From Botrimarina colliarenosi (GTDB taxonomy: Bacteria > Planctomycetota > Planctomycetia > Pirellulales > Lacipirellulaceae): DNA of 64,000 bases. Location of the stretch: assembly GCF_007859955.1 (NCBI RefSeq), contig NZ_SJPR01000001.1, positions 1,865,590 through 1,929,589 on the forward strand. Direction: 5' to 3'. A program made the position numbers and the translations under genes. Below the pieces are notes generated by a model, which made no database searches, was not told the DNA's origin, and was given only the letters and a program-made list of their open reading frames with translations. Below, one piece after another: positions 29,051 through 37,280 of the stretch; the stretch's first letter is position 1; each line of letters begins with the position of its first letter.

Positions 29051-31228
29051 ATGCTCCGCCGCCATCTCGCCCTCGCCCTGCTGACCGCTATGTCCGCCGC
29101 CGCCCGCGCTGTTGAGTACCCCGTCACCGACCGCGAAGAGGTCGTCGACACCTATCAGGGGCCCGGCGGCAAAGAGATCGAGGTCACCGACCCCTACCGC
29201 TGGCTCGAGGCCGATGTCCGGGAGTCGGACCGCGTCGCCGCCTGGGTCGCCCAGCAACAGGCCGTCACCGAGGCCTACCTCGCCGACCTTCCGGAACGGC
29301 AGTCGTTTGTCGACGAGCTCACCAAGCTCTGGAACTACGAGCGCCGTTCGGCCCCCAGCCGGTTCGGCAAGCCGGGGGCGAGCCCCGAGCGCTACGCTTA
29401 CTCGAAGAACGACGGCCTGCAGAACCAGAGCGTGCTCTACCTCGGCGACTCCCCCCAGTCGGAGGGTCGCGTCCTCATCGACCCGAATCAATGGAGCGAA
29501 GACGGCACCATCGCCCTCGCCGGCACCTCGACAAGCTACGACGGCAAGCTGCTCGCCTACCAGCGCAGCGAAGCGGGCAGCGACTGGCGTGTCATCCGCG
29601 TCCTCGATGTCGAGACCGGCAACGACCTCGACGACGAGCTCCGCTGGGTGAAGTTTGGCGGCGTGCAGTGGACCCCCGATGGCAAGGGCTTTTATTACAG
29701 TCGCTACCCCGAGCCGGAGGAGGGCGCCGCCTACCAAGCGTCGGCCCTCAACCGGAAGCTCTGCTATCACCAGCTGGGCGACCCCCAGGAGAAGGATGTC
29801 GTCGTCTACGAGGACCCTGAGCACCCCGACTGGTCGGCCGGGCTCTGGCTCAGCGAGGACGGCGCCTGGCTCGTCGTCGCTGTCAGTAAGGGGACCGACA
29901 ACCAGAACCGCCTTTACGTCCGTAAGGCCGACGGGGGAGCCAATGACGGGGGCGCCGACTGGATCCCGCTCGTCGAAGACTTCGAGAACGAATTCAACCC
30001 GATCGCCAGCGAAGGGGACCGGCTCTACCTGCTCACCGACCAAGACGCCCCGCAACGCCGGGTCGTGACGTTCGACTTGGCCCGCGCCGGCGAAGTCGAG
30101 TTCCGTGACACGCTCGTCGAGGTCGTGCCCGAGAGCGCCGCGACGCTCGAGTCGGCGTCGCTCGTCGGGGGCGTCGTTTTCGTCCAGTACCTCGAGGACG
30201 TCGCCGCGGTCGTGCGTCGCTACTCGCCGCGCGGCGCGCCGCTCGGCGAAGTCGAGCTGCCCGGCGTCGGCAGCGTCTACGGCTTCGGCGGCTGGCAAGA
30301 CGCGACCGAGACTTTCTACACCTACACCAGCTACGACGCCCCGCCGACGACCTACCGCTACGACATCGCTTCGGGCGAGTCGACGCTGTTGTTCCAGCCC
30401 GACGTGGGCGTCGACTTCTCCAAGTTCACCGTCCGGCGTGAGTTCTACGAGTCGAAGGACGGCACACGAGTGCCGATCTTCTTGACGCACCGCAAGGACC
30501 TCGAACTCAACGGCAACAACCCCACCCTGCTCTACGCCTACGGCGGGTTCACGATCTCTATCACCCCCGGTTACTCGGCCAGCCGGATGGCGTGGGTCGA
30601 GCATGGCGGCGTCCTGGCGGTCGCCAACCTCCGCGGCGGCGGCGAGTACGGCGAGCCGTGGCACGAGGCGGGCAAGCTGCGGAACAAGCAGAACGTCTTC
30701 GACGACTTCATCGCGGCGGCCGAGTGGCTCGTCGCCGAGAAGATCACCAGCCCCGAGCATCTGGCGATCCAGGGCGGCAGCAACGGCGGCCTGCTCGTCG
30801 GCGCGGTGATGACGCAGCGGCCCGACCTGTTCGGCGCCTGCCTGCCGGCGGTCGGCGTGATGGACATGCTCCGTTTCCACACGTTCACAGCGGGCCAGTT
30901 CTGGCGTGACGAGTACGGCTCGTCCGACGACCCGGCGATGATCGAGTACCTGCTCGGCTACTCCCCCTTCCATAACGTGAAGCCCGGCGTCGCCTACCCG
31001 CCAACGCTGGTCACCACGGCCGACACCGATGACCGCGTCGTCCCGATGCACAGCTTCAAGTTCGCCGCAGCGCTACAGCACGCCCAGCAAACGAGCGAAG
31101 CGGGCGACAACCCGCTCCTGATCCGCATCGAAAGCCGAGCCGGCCACGGCGCCGGTACACCGACCAAGAAGCTCATCGAGCAAGCGGCCGACCTGTGGGC
31201 GTTCTTGTGGGAGCATGTTGGGCCGTAG
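29051..31228 (+). CDS. Exported prolyl oligopeptidase (S9A)
   Basis: Serine peptidase of 725 residues that cleaves short peptides after proline. A signal peptide (MLRRHLALALLTAMSAAARA) is followed by DPYRWLEADVRESDRVAAWV, the family N-terminus; then a seven-bladed propeller and the alpha/beta hydrolase domain. The catalytic serine lies in GGSNGGLLVGAV (Ser577), the aspartate in TADTDDRVVPMHSFKF, and the histidine in RAGHGAGTP (His699). Length and motif spacing match complete family members. ATG 29051 is used because it opens the signal peptide; the frame is open back to 28952. The enzyme is probably periplasmic. It ends 11 bp before the RAYT element's left repeat. Confidence 0.95.
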   Translation: MLRRHLALALLTAMSAAARAVEYPVTDREEVVDTYQGPGGKEIEVTDPYRWLEADVRESDRVAAWVAQQQAVTEAYLADLPERQSFVDELTKLWNYERRSAPSRFGKPGASPERYAYSKNDGLQNQSVLYLGDSPQSEGRVLIDPNQWSEDGTIALAGTSTSYDGKLLAYQRSEAGSDWRVIRVLDVETGNDLDDELRWVKFGGVQWTPDGKGFYYSRYPEPEEGAAYQASALNRKLCYHQLGDPQEKDVVVYEDPEHPDWSAGLWLSEDGAWLVVAVSKGTDNQNRLYVRKADGGANDGGADWIPLVEDFENEFNPIASEGDRLYLLTDQDAPQRRVVTFDLARAGEVEFRDTLVEVVPESAATLESASLVGGVVFVQYLEDVAAVVRRYSPRGAPLGEVELPGVGSVYGFGGWQDATETFYTYTSYDAPPTTYRYDIASGESTLLFQPDVGVDFSKFTVRREFYESKDGTRVPIFLTHRKDLELNGNNPTLLYAYGGFTISITPGYSASRMAWVEHGGVLAVANLRGGGEYGEPWHEAGKLRNKQNVFDDFIAAAEWLVAEKITSPEHLAIQGGSNGGLLVGAVMTQRPDLFGACLPAVGVMDMLRFHTFTAGQFWRDEYGSSDDPAMIEYLLGYSPFHNVKPGVAYPPTLVTTADTDDRVVPMHSFKFAAALQHAQQTSEAGDNPLLIRIESRAGHGAGTPTKKLIEQAADLWAFLWEHVGP

Positions 31229-31239
31229 AGCAACAAAAA

Positions 31240-31320
31240 TCAGCCGCAGGGCGCTAGCCCCGGTTCATTCCTGGGTTTCCGTCCCCCCCAAATAGAACCG
31301 GGGCTAGCGCCTGCGGCTGA
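31240..31320. repeat. Left palindromic (REP-like) repeat of the RAYT element
   Basis: The arms begin TCAGCCGCAGGGCGCTAGCC and close with the complement at 31295-31320. The two arms are complementary over 26 bp with a single bulged G. The loop of about 28 nt is asymmetric and gives the repeat an orientation. Confidence 0.85.
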
Positions 31321-31341
31321 TCTGGGGCGGACGGTTTGCAT

Positions 31342-31827
31342 TTACTCGCAACCTTTCCGTTCTTGCGATTCGCCGGCGTACGTGACGACTTGGTGCAGGT
31401 CGTCTTCATCGTTGACGCACTGCCAATCGCCGCCAACCGTCCAGACCGGTCGATCGACGAACGCATCGAACCGTTGCCGCAGTTCGCGAGTGCAGTTTGC
31501 CTTCAACTGATCGCGTACCCGCTTTCCATTGAAACCAGGGGCTGTGACGACAACATGCACGTGATTACTCCGTGCATTTGCTGCCCACAGGCGCCACCCG
31601 CGGTGATCGGCGTGCCTAGCGATGGCGATCTCCACGGTCTCCCGCTGCGCGGAGTTTAGTAGAACGACGTCGTGTCGTAACCGGTCACGATGCCAATTCT
31701 CTAGCCGCGGTTGCGGCGGGCGGTCGCCCAGTGTTCGTTGGCGCCACCAACGAGAATCTCCCTGCAAAAAAGTCCCGTATACCGACCAGGTGATGAAGAA
31801 CGCGATCGGTTCGTCATGCAATTTCAT
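31342..31827 (-). CDS. REP-associated tyrosine transposase (RAYT, Y1/IS200-like HUH)
   Basis: Single-strand DNA transposase-like protein of 161 residues. The N-terminus (PIAFFITWSVYGTFLQGDSR) matches planctomycete RAYTs. The HUH metal site is NHVHVVVTAP, and the catalytic tyrosine candidate lies in HQVVTYAGESQ near the C-terminus. Both key motifs are present and the frame is intact, so the protein could be active. It differs from true IS200 transposases in being flanked by inverted palindromes and in being a single domesticated-looking gene. ATG 31827 gives the expected family start. RAYTs are thought to act on nearby REP palindromes, and the flanking repeats are its likely substrate. Confidence 0.88.
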   Translation of the reverse strand: MKLHDEPIAFFITWSVYGTFLQGDSRWWRQRTLGDRPPQPRLENWHRDRLRHDVVLLNSAQRETVEIAIARHADHRGWRLWAANARSNHVHVVVTAPGFNGKRVRDQLKANCTRELRQRFDAFVDRPVWTVGGDWQCVNDEDDLHQVVTYAGESQERKGCE

Positions 31828-31857
31828 TGCCGACGCCCACCGGGGTTCAGGAAGCGA

Positions 31858-31942
31858 TCAGCCGCACGGCGCTAGCCGCGGTTCCGGCGAGCGAGGTGGG
31901 TTGGAACCCAGGAATAAACCGGGGCTAGCGCCCTGCGGCTAA
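31858..31942. repeat. Right palindromic (REP-like) repeat of the RAYT element
   Basis: Same family as the left repeat but inverted. The arms begin TCAGCCGCACGGCGCTAGCC and end at AACCGGGGCTAGCGCCCTGC plus GGCTAA. A few mismatches in the left arm suggest it is older or less constrained than the left copy. Confidence 0.83.
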
Positions 31943-31964
31943 TTGTTAGCGTCGTCAGCGGACC

Positions 31965-33086
31965 CTACGGGAACAGCACGCAGATTGGCGCCGGGGCGTA
32001 AACCGAGTGCAGCGTCCATTGCAGTTCGCCGGTCTCTTGGTCGATCGCGAACACCGCCAGAGTGTTCGAGTCGCGGCCGGCGGCGATCAGCCATTTGCCC
32101 GACGGGTCGATCGCGAAGTTGCGCGGGTGCGAGCCGCGGACCGGCTCTTGGTCCACCAGCGTGAGGCTCGCTCGGTCATCGCTTACCCGGTAGGCCGAGA
32201 TCGAGTCGTGGCCACGGTTGCCGACGTAGGCGAACTTGCCCGAGGGATGGACGCGCACTTCCGACCCGCTGTTGAAGACCTCGCCCTCGATCTGGTCGGT
32301 GCGAAGGGTCTCGAACGTGCCGAGCAGCGTCAGCTCGCCCTTGTCGCCGTCCCAGCCGAGCGCCGAGACCGACATCGCGAGCTCGTTGACGACATACCCC
32401 TCGGTCCCCGATGGGTGGAAGGCGAAGTGCCGCGCGCCGCCACCAGGCGGGGTCTTCACCGAGCCGTGGGGCGTGAGGACGCCGTTGGCCGCGTCGAGCG
32501 CGTGGACATAAACCCGGTCGGCGCCGAGGTCAGGCGATAGAACGTAGCGGTTGTTGGGAGACACGCCCGCCCAGTGGGCGTGGCAAGCGGCTTGACGATC
32601 GGGCACGACACCCGACGGATCGTCGTGCTCGAGCAGCGACACGCGCTCGGCGATCGACCCGTCTTCCTTTAGCAAGTACGACGCCACGGAGCCGCCGCCG
32701 TACTGGGCGCTGAGCAGCACGCGCCCGGTGTAGTCGACCGACACGTAGCAAGGCCCGCCGTCGCCGGTGGGAACCGATCCCATCGGCTGAAGCCGTTTGC
32801 CGTCGTTGCCTTCAACGATCCGCCAGGCGGCAACCGCGCCGCCATCGGCGTCGACCGTCGCGTAGAGAACCGGCAACGTCGGGTGCTTGGCTAGGAAGCC
32901 GGGCTGCGAAGCTTCGGCCGCTAGCTTGGCGGGCGAGAGCGTCCCCTTCTCGTCGTCGAACGTGAGGTGATAGATCCCTTGGCTCATCCGCTCGGGACCG
33001 GTGTCGGTGCCGATCCACAGGTCGTGGGTGGCGGCAGAGGCGGTGGTGGCCGCTAGGAGGAGCGTCACGGTGCTAGTCAGGTGCAT
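31965..33086 (-). CDS. Exported lactonase-family seven-bladed propeller (6-phosphogluconolactonase-like)
   Basis: A protein of 373 residues with a signal peptide (MHLTSTVTLLLAATTASA) and the Lactonase (PF10282) propeller. Family segments are LWIGTDTGPERMSQGIYHL, GGGSVASYLLKEDG, QAACHAHWAGVSPNNRYVLS, DLGADRVYVHALDAANG, and FVGN-type repeats such as KFAYVGNRGHDSISAYRV followed by HPRNFAIDPSGKWLIAAG. Cytosolic YbhE-type members hydrolyse 6-phosphogluconolactone. This one is exported, so another extracytoplasmic substrate is likely. It ends next to the RAYT right repeat. Confidence 0.9.
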   Translation of the reverse strand: MHLTSTVTLLLAATTASAATHDLWIGTDTGPERMSQGIYHLTFDDEKGTLSPAKLAAEASQPGFLAKHPTLPVLYATVDADGGAVAAWRIVEGNDGKRLQPMGSVPTGDGGPCYVSVDYTGRVLLSAQYGGGSVASYLLKEDGSIAERVSLLEHDDPSGVVPDRQAACHAHWAGVSPNNRYVLSPDLGADRVYVHALDAANGVLTPHGSVKTPPGGGARHFAFHPSGTEGYVVNELAMSVSALGWDGDKGELTLLGTFETLRTDQIEGEVFNSGSEVRVHPSGKFAYVGNRGHDSISAYRVSDDRASLTLVDQEPVRGSHPRNFAIDPSGKWLIAAGRDSNTLAVFAIDQETGELQWTLHSVYAPAPICVLFP

Positions 33087-33431
33087 TCTTGAGGAGGGCG
33101 GGTTGATATTCAGAGGAAGTGGAAAACCAGCCGCTGAGACGGCGTCCGCTCCCCCAAGGTTCTTTTCCAGCGGCCATCTTTTGTACGACTTGGATTGGCC
33201 GCGTGTCGCGTCAACTTGCGGGGATCTGCCAAGAGAAGTGTCATCCTATCGACATCTGCGATGCTTAATCGACTTCTCTCTAGCTGGACTCCCCCGCTCA
33301 ACAATTTGACGTAAGCATTTATTGGAAAAGGACTTACGAACGTCAATCGAGGTTGGCCCGATAGGTGCAACCCAAAAGGTCGTAGTCGTCGCCATCCCGC
33401 CGACGACGCCCCCCTTCTAGGAGAGACCCGA
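33087..33431. other. Intergenic region between divergent genes
   Basis: Upstream of the lactonase gene (minus) and of a small His/Gly-rich gene (plus). It contains an imperfect inverted repeat TTGACGTAAG...CTTACGAACGTCAA at about 33305-33350, a possible promoter or operator element for the plus gene. AGGAGA just before ATG 33432 is its ribosome binding site. No gene is seen. Confidence 0.45.
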
Positions 33432-33818
33432 ATGACGAAGCACCTTATGGCAGCGGCCGCCGCGGTCGCGCTGTGCTTCGTGGCCGGCGCTGACAAGGCC
33501 GAGGCACGAGGCTTCCACATCCGAGCCGGCGGCGTTCACGTCGATGTCGGCAACCCCCACGGGCACGGCCGCGGTTACGCCGTTGGCTATCCCGCCGCCT
33601 ACGGCTATGGCGGCTTCGGTGGGCATGGCGGCGGCTACGGCGGCGTGCATCGCTCGTTCTATGGCGGCGGCCACGGCGGTCACCACGGTGGCGCCGTGTG
33701 GCACGACACGACGCACTACGACTGGCACGGCCCAAGCCTCCGGCGCCACGGCAACCACTACGACTACACGCCGGGCCACTACGACCTGCACCGCGACGGG
33801 CATTGGGACCGTCACTGA
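33432..33818 (+). CDS. Small exported His/Gly/Tyr-rich protein
   Basis: A protein of 128 residues with a signal peptide (MTKHLMAAAAAVALCFVAGA, then ADKAEA). The mature part is repetitive and rich in Gly, His and Tyr (YGYGGFGGHGGGYGGVH, GGGHGGHHGGAVWHD, HYDYTPGHYDLHRDGHWDRH). The many histidines could bind metal ions, but no fold is recognisable. Similar short low-complexity secreted proteins are frequent in Planctomycetes. A clear ribosome binding site (AGGAGA) and a hairpin 26 bp after the stop support it as a real single-gene unit. Confidence 0.8.
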   Translation: MTKHLMAAAAAVALCFVAGADKAEARGFHIRAGGVHVDVGNPHGHGRGYAVGYPAAYGYGGFGGHGGGYGGVHRSFYGGGHGGHHGGAVWHDTTHYDWHGPSLRRHGNHYDYTPGHYDLHRDGHWDRH

Positions 33819-33843
33819 GCGACGTAGGCTTTGCGATCCGATT

Positions 33844-33875
33844 GAGCCGCCGGGGAGCGCCATCCCCGGCGGCTC
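33844..33875 (+). terminator. Probable terminator after the His/Gly-rich gene
   Basis: Perfect 13-bp stem GAGCCGCCGGGGA/TCCCCGGCGGCTC with a 6-nt loop. The following plus-strand sequence (TGTATGTTC) is only moderately T-rich. The convergent gene ends 18 bp further on, so it may serve both directions. Confidence 0.65.
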
Positions 33876-33892
33876 TGTATGTTCAGAGCAAT

Positions 33893-34309
33893 CTAAGAAC
33901 CGTAGAGGTCGATCTGGCCGTACTCACTCTTGATGGCTTCGATGTCGCGAGGCTCTTCGGAGACGATGTTGTCCTTCACCGTTAGCATCCCAGCCTGTTC
34001 AAAGTCGTCGATGTACCACGGGACCTCGCCGTTGAGCTTGTAGCCCCAAGGCTCGATGAATCGCTCGATCAGGTACTCGAGCCACTCCTTGCCATGGTAA
34101 AACTTCTCGTTCTTGTCCCACTCAAGGCCGGCGCGATCTTCGGTAGGGATCCACTGGCAGTAGTACGTGGGCGGCTTGCCGTCGCCGCCCGGCTCCCCGT
34201 TCTCATCTTCGTGCTCGGTATCGCTAAACTCAAACAACACCTCCGCGTGCTCGGTGTCGATCACTCGATCGAAACGAAACGGTTTCAGGTAAATCGTCGA
34301 AAAACCCAC
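33893..34309 (-). CDS. Hypothetical acidic cytoplasmic protein
   Basis: About 138 residues from GTG 34309, which has GAGG about 8 nt upstream; an in-frame TTG at 34387 is the alternative. There is no signal peptide or membrane segment. The sequence is acidic and aromatic (VLFEFSDTEHEDENGE, YYCQWIPTEDRAGLEWD, EWLEYLIERFIEPWGYKLNG, EVPWYIDDFEQAG). I have the impression of an uncharacterised bacterial family with a conserved WL-YLI-F--PWGY-LNGEV-W core but cannot name it. It lies on the same strand directly downstream of the aldehyde dehydrogenase gene (78 bp), so co-transcription is likely. Confidence 0.7.
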   Translation of the reverse strand: MGFSTIYLKPFRFDRVIDTEHAEVLFEFSDTEHEDENGEPGGDGKPPTYYCQWIPTEDRAGLEWDKNEKFYHGKEWLEYLIERFIEPWGYKLNGEVPWYIDDFEQAGMLTVKDNIVSEEPRDIEAIKSEYGQIDLYGS

Positions 34310-34387
34310 GGCGACCTCGCTCGGATACTGGAGAGGGGGTGTTCGCTTCGCCTCCGTTTCGTACCCCGAATGCCGCCAAACGGTCAA

Positions 34388-35893
34388 CTAACTTAGCGCG
34401 ACGGTCACGGTCTTCGTTTCGAGGTACGCGTCGAGGCCCGCGGCGCCTTTCTCGCGGCCGACGCCCGATTGCTTGAAGCCGCCGAATGGCGCCGCCGTGT
34501 CGAACACGTCGTAGCAGTTGACCCACACGGTGCCGGCCCGCAACTCGGCGGCCAAGCGATGCGCCTTGCTGACGTCCTTCGTCCAGACCGCCGCGGCGAG
34601 ACCGAACGGCGTGTCATTGGCGCGCTTGGCGACCTCTTCGGCGTCGCTGAATTTGAGCACGCTCATAACCGGCCCGAAGATCTCTTCGCGGGCGATCCGC
34701 ATGTCGTCCTTCACGCCGGTGAAGAGCGTCGGCTCGACGAAGTATCCCGAGTCGCCAAAGCGCTTGCCGCCGGTGACACACTCGGCGCCATCCTGCTTGC
34801 CGATCTCGACGTACGACAGCACCTTGTCGAACTGGGCCTGATCGACCTGCGGGCCTTGCTGGGTCGCGGGGTCGAACGGGTCACCGAGCCGGTAGTCGTT
34901 GTTCATCGCGGCGAGCCGGTCGACAAACTCGTCGTGGATCGCGTCCTCGACATAGAGCCGGCTGCCGGCGACGCAGCACTGCCCCTGGTTGAAGTATAGG
35001 GCGAAGTGGGCCCCCTTCACGGCCGCGTCGAGGTCGGCGTCGGCGAAGACGACGTTGGGGCTCTTGCCACCGAGTTCGAACGTGACCCGCTTAAAGGTCT
35101 CGACCGCGCTGCGCTGGATGATCTTGGCCGTGGTTCCCTCGCCCGTGAAGGCGATCTTATCGACGCCCGGGTGGGCGACCAGCGCCGCGCCGGCCGTGGG
35201 TCCAAAGCCCGGCACCACGTTGATGACGCCAGCGGGGAAGCCCGCTTCCTTCGCCAGCTGCGCCATGCGCAGGCAGGTGAGCGGCGTCTGCTCGGCCGGC
35301 TTCATCACGATCGTGCAGCCCGCCGCCAGCGCAGGGCCCCACTTCCACGCGGCCATCAGGGCCGGGAAGTTCCACGGGATGATCTGCCCCACGACGCCGA
35401 CCGGCTCGCGCCGCGTGTAGCAAAAGTAGTCGCCGCGGATCGGGATCGTGTCGCCCTGGATCTTGTCGCACCAGCCGGCGTAGTAACGCAGGCAGTCGAC
35501 CACCAGCGGGATGTCGGCCGCCCGGGAGTCGCTGATCGGCTTGCCGTTGTCGAGCGTCTCGAGCGCCGCGAGGTAATCGAGCTCTTCCTCGATCAGGTCC
35601 GCCAAGCGGTGCATGAGCTGCCCGCGGTCGCGGGCGTCCATCGTCCGCCACGGGCCCCCCTTTCCAGAAACACCATCGAACGCCCGGCGGGCCGCCTTGA
35701 CGGCGCGGTCGATGTCCTCGGCGTCCCCCTCGGCGACGTTGGCGATCACCTCCTCCGTGGCGGGGTGGATCGTCTCGAACGTCTTGCCGCTCGCGGCATC
35801 AACCCACTGGTTGTCGATAAAGCATTGCGTCTGCTTGACTTGCGGACGCGCGACCGGACCACTTTGTGGATTGACGGGGGTGGCGGTAGCCAT
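34388..35893 (-). CDS. NAD(P)-dependent aldehyde dehydrogenase
   Basis: A cytosolic enzyme of 501 residues oxidising an aldehyde to the acid. The Rossmann part and catalytic residues are clear: general base Glu273 in FELGGKSPN and nucleophile Cys307 in [12 protein letters not shown], 34 residues apart as in class 1/2 ALDHs. [20 protein letters not shown] and [15 protein letters not shown] are conserved. The nucleotide-binding loop [10 protein letters not shown] has Glu-Gly-Thr where many relatives have Ser-Thr, which may alter cofactor preference. ATG 35893 has GGAGG about 9-13 nt upstream. The substrate is not evident from context. Confidence 0.93.
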   Translation of the reverse strand: MATATPVNPQSGPVARPQVKQTQCFIDNQWVDAASGKTFETIHPATEEVIANVAEGDAEDIDRAVKAARRAFDGVSGKGGPWRTMDARDRGQLMHRLADLIEEELDYLAALETLDNGKPISDSRAADIPLVVDCLRYYAGWCDKIQGDTIPIRGDYFCYTRREPVGVVGQIIPWNFPALMAAWKWGPALAAGCTIVMKPAEQTPLTCLRMAQLAKEAGFPAGVINVVPGFGPTAGAALVAHPGVDKIAFTGEGTTAKIIQRSAVETFKRVTFELGGKSPNVVFADADLDAAVKGAHFALYFNQGQCCVAGSRLYVEDAIHDEFVDRLAAMNNDYRLGDPFDPATQQGPQVDQAQFDKVLSYVEIGKQDGAECVTGGKRFGDSGYFVEPTLFTGVKDDMRIAREEIFGPVMSVLKFSDAEEVAKRANDTPFGLAAAVWTKDVSKAHRLAAELRAGTVWVNCYDVFDTAAPFGGFKQSGVGREKGAAGLDAYLETKTVTVALS

Positions 35894-36218
35894 CGAGAGA
35901 GACCTCCGGAGTAGGGACGATGCGACGAGACAGGTAATTGTAGAGATCGCGGGGCGGTTTTGCACGCCAAACGAGTCGCCCCCCGTCAAGCGGCGCCAAG
36001 CGAGCCGGGAGACGCCAGTCGCCGGAGGAAAGCCAGTCGCCGGAGAGAAGCGGGTACCAAGGTTCCTCTGGGGACTCAGGCCTCCCGGCTCGCTGGTGGG
36101 GTCTCCCGGCTCGCTGGCAATGCTCTGGGTCGATGAAAACTTGTTGCTTGTCGGCCGCGTAGAACGGTAGAACCCACAGAGGTGATTTTGTGTCACGCCC
36201 TCGCCTGGATCAGTGATC
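35894..36218. other. Intergenic region with nested short repeats
   Basis: Divergent promoter region for the ALDH gene (minus) and a Tyr/Gly-rich gene (plus). It holds GCCAGTCGCCGGAG twice (36014, 36032), CTCCCGGCTCGCTGG twice (36082, 36103), and the inverted repeat annotated separately. Confidence 0.6.
35999..36115. repeat. Palindromic repeat, GCGAGCCGGGAG family
   Basis: AGCGAGCCGGGAGAC at 35999-36013 is the exact reverse complement of 36101-36115 (15 bp). The interior consists of two direct repeats. The motif resembles the palindrome upstream of rplM (50440-50527). Confidence 0.6.
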
Positions 36219-36518
36219 ATGTTCCGCCGCGCCGTCCTTGCCTTGGCCCTCCTGATGGTCTTCGGCGTCGCCCTCGAGGCGGCCGCCCAAAACACCGCCT
36301 ACTACGGCACCCGTCGCGGCACGAGCGCCCGCTACTACAGCGGCCAGTACCAGGCGCAGTTCCCCAACGTCGTGCCGACGTTCAGCCTGCCCGTCTACGG
36401 CGGCGGCCGCTACCGCTCGTACTACCGGGGCGGATACGGCGGCTACTACGGGGGCGGTTACCCGGTCTACCAACAGCCGGTGATCATTTACCCGCCGGCC
36501 GTGTACTACGGGTACTGA
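36219..36518 (+). CDS. Small exported Tyr/Gly-rich protein
   Basis: A protein of 99 residues from ATG 36219 (an upstream GTG at 36213 is also possible). Signal peptide [20 protein letters not shown] with a likely cleavage at AAAQ. The mature part is short and rich in Tyr, Gly and Arg ([39 protein letters not shown]). The Tyr/Gly pattern resembles silk- or cement-like low-complexity proteins, but no function can be assigned. It stands alone between the ALDH gene and a lipoprotein gene. Confidence 0.75.
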   Translation: MFRRAVLALALLMVFGVALEAAAQNTAYYGTRRGTSARYYSGQYQAQFPNVVPTFSLPVYGGGRYRSYYRGGYGGYYGGGYPVYQQPVIIYPPAVYYGY

Positions 36519-36656
36519 TCCTACGGGTACTGGTCCTTGGCGCAGCGTATCGCCCCTCGGCTCAGGAGCGTTGCGTCGCGGTGGCTCTGCTTGACGGCTC
36601 CGCTGTGGTAGCTTGGGCGAATCGCTTCACCCTCCCCACCACCAAGTGACCGAGTT

Positions 36657-36824
36657 ATGTCCCTCTCGCGCACGCTCCTCCTCGCTGCCGCTTGCTTCAC
36701 GCTGGTCGGCTGCCAGAAGAAAGAAACAGTCGTTGACGTGAAGTCCCCGCTCGGCGACGTCGAGGTTGTGAAGGACACCGCGACCGGCGATGTTTCGGTC
36801 GACGTCGACGCGGAAAACGAGTGA
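36657..36824 (+). CDS. Very small lipoprotein
   Basis: A 55-residue frame: lipoprotein signal MSLSRTLLLAAACFTLVGC with lipobox LVGC, followed by QKKETVVDVKSPLGDVEV and a Val/Asp-rich repeat-like tail ending VDVDAENE. The strongly typical lipobox and the 12-bp spacing to the next gene support a real, probably co-transcribed gene. The repeated V-D-V pattern suggests a beta-structured surface peptide. Function unknown. Confidence 0.75.
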   Translation: MSLSRTLLLAAACFTLVGCQKKETVVDVKSPLGDVEVVKDTATGDVSVDVDAENE

Positions 36825-36836
36825 CCGGAAGGCGAG

Positions 36837-37280
36837 ATGGCTTGCCTGACAGTAACCGAGTCGATTGACGCCCCACCCGAGCGGGTGTTCGCACTGGCGA
36901 CCGACTTCGCCGGCGCGCCCGAACGGGTCCGGGGCGTCAAGCGGCTCGAGCTGCTAACCGACGGCCCCATTGGCGTCGGAACTAGGTGGCGCGAGACCCG
37001 GCAGATCTTCGGCAAGGAGTCAACCGAAGAACTCGAGATCACCCGCTTCGACCCGCCGCGGTCGTACACGGCCGAGTGCGAGACGTGCGGCTGCCGCTTC
37101 GAATCGACGATCACCTGTGAGCCCGAGGGCGCTGGGACGCTCGTCACTTTTCAGAACCAGACGCAAGCGCTCACGCTTTCCGCCAAGCTCATGGCGCCGC
37201 TGGGCGTGCTGATGGCGGGCGGCATGAAGAAACTCTTTGCCGCCGACCTCGCCGACCTACGCCGCGCGGCGGAAGCCTGA
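36837..37280 (+). CDS. SRPBCC (START-like) family protein
   Basis: A protein of 147 residues with the polyketide-cyclase/START-like pattern: TVTESIDAPPERVFALATDF at the N-terminus, then RVRGVKRLELLTDGPIGVGT, EITRFDPPRSYTAECETC, and a C-terminal helix (MAPLGVLMAGGMKKLFAADL). These proteins bind hydrophobic ligands in a helix-grip cavity; the ligand is unknown. GGAAGG lies just before ATG 36837, and the gene follows the small lipoprotein by 12 bp. Its last 24 bp overlap, tail to tail, the end of the convergent PEP-CTERM gene. Confidence 0.85.
   Translation: MACLTVTESIDAPPERVFALATDFAGAPERVRGVKRLELLTDGPIGVGTRWRETRQIFGKESTEELEITRFDPPRSYTAECETCGCRFESTITCEPEGAGTLVTFQNQTQALTLSAKLMAPLGVLMAGGMKKLFAADLADLRRAAEA

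Larger units (their letters stand above)
31240..31942. mobile_element. REP-RAYT element: tyrosine transposase gene between two inverted palindromic repeats
   Basis: About 0.7 kb made of a left palindrome (31240-31320), a minus-strand Y1 transposase gene and a right palindrome (31858-31942). The right repeat is the reverse complement of the left: the asymmetric loop segment that reads TTCATTCCTGGGTTTCC on the left appears as GGAACCCAGGAATAAACC on the right. The arrangement matches REP-associated tyrosine transposase loci (REPtrons). It lies between the prolyl oligopeptidase and lactonase genes and disrupts neither. Confidence 0.8.

Noticed and set aside
36014..36117. Possible CRISPR array
   Set aside because: Only two copies each of two different short repeats with 4-6 bp between them; no regular spacers and no cas genes.
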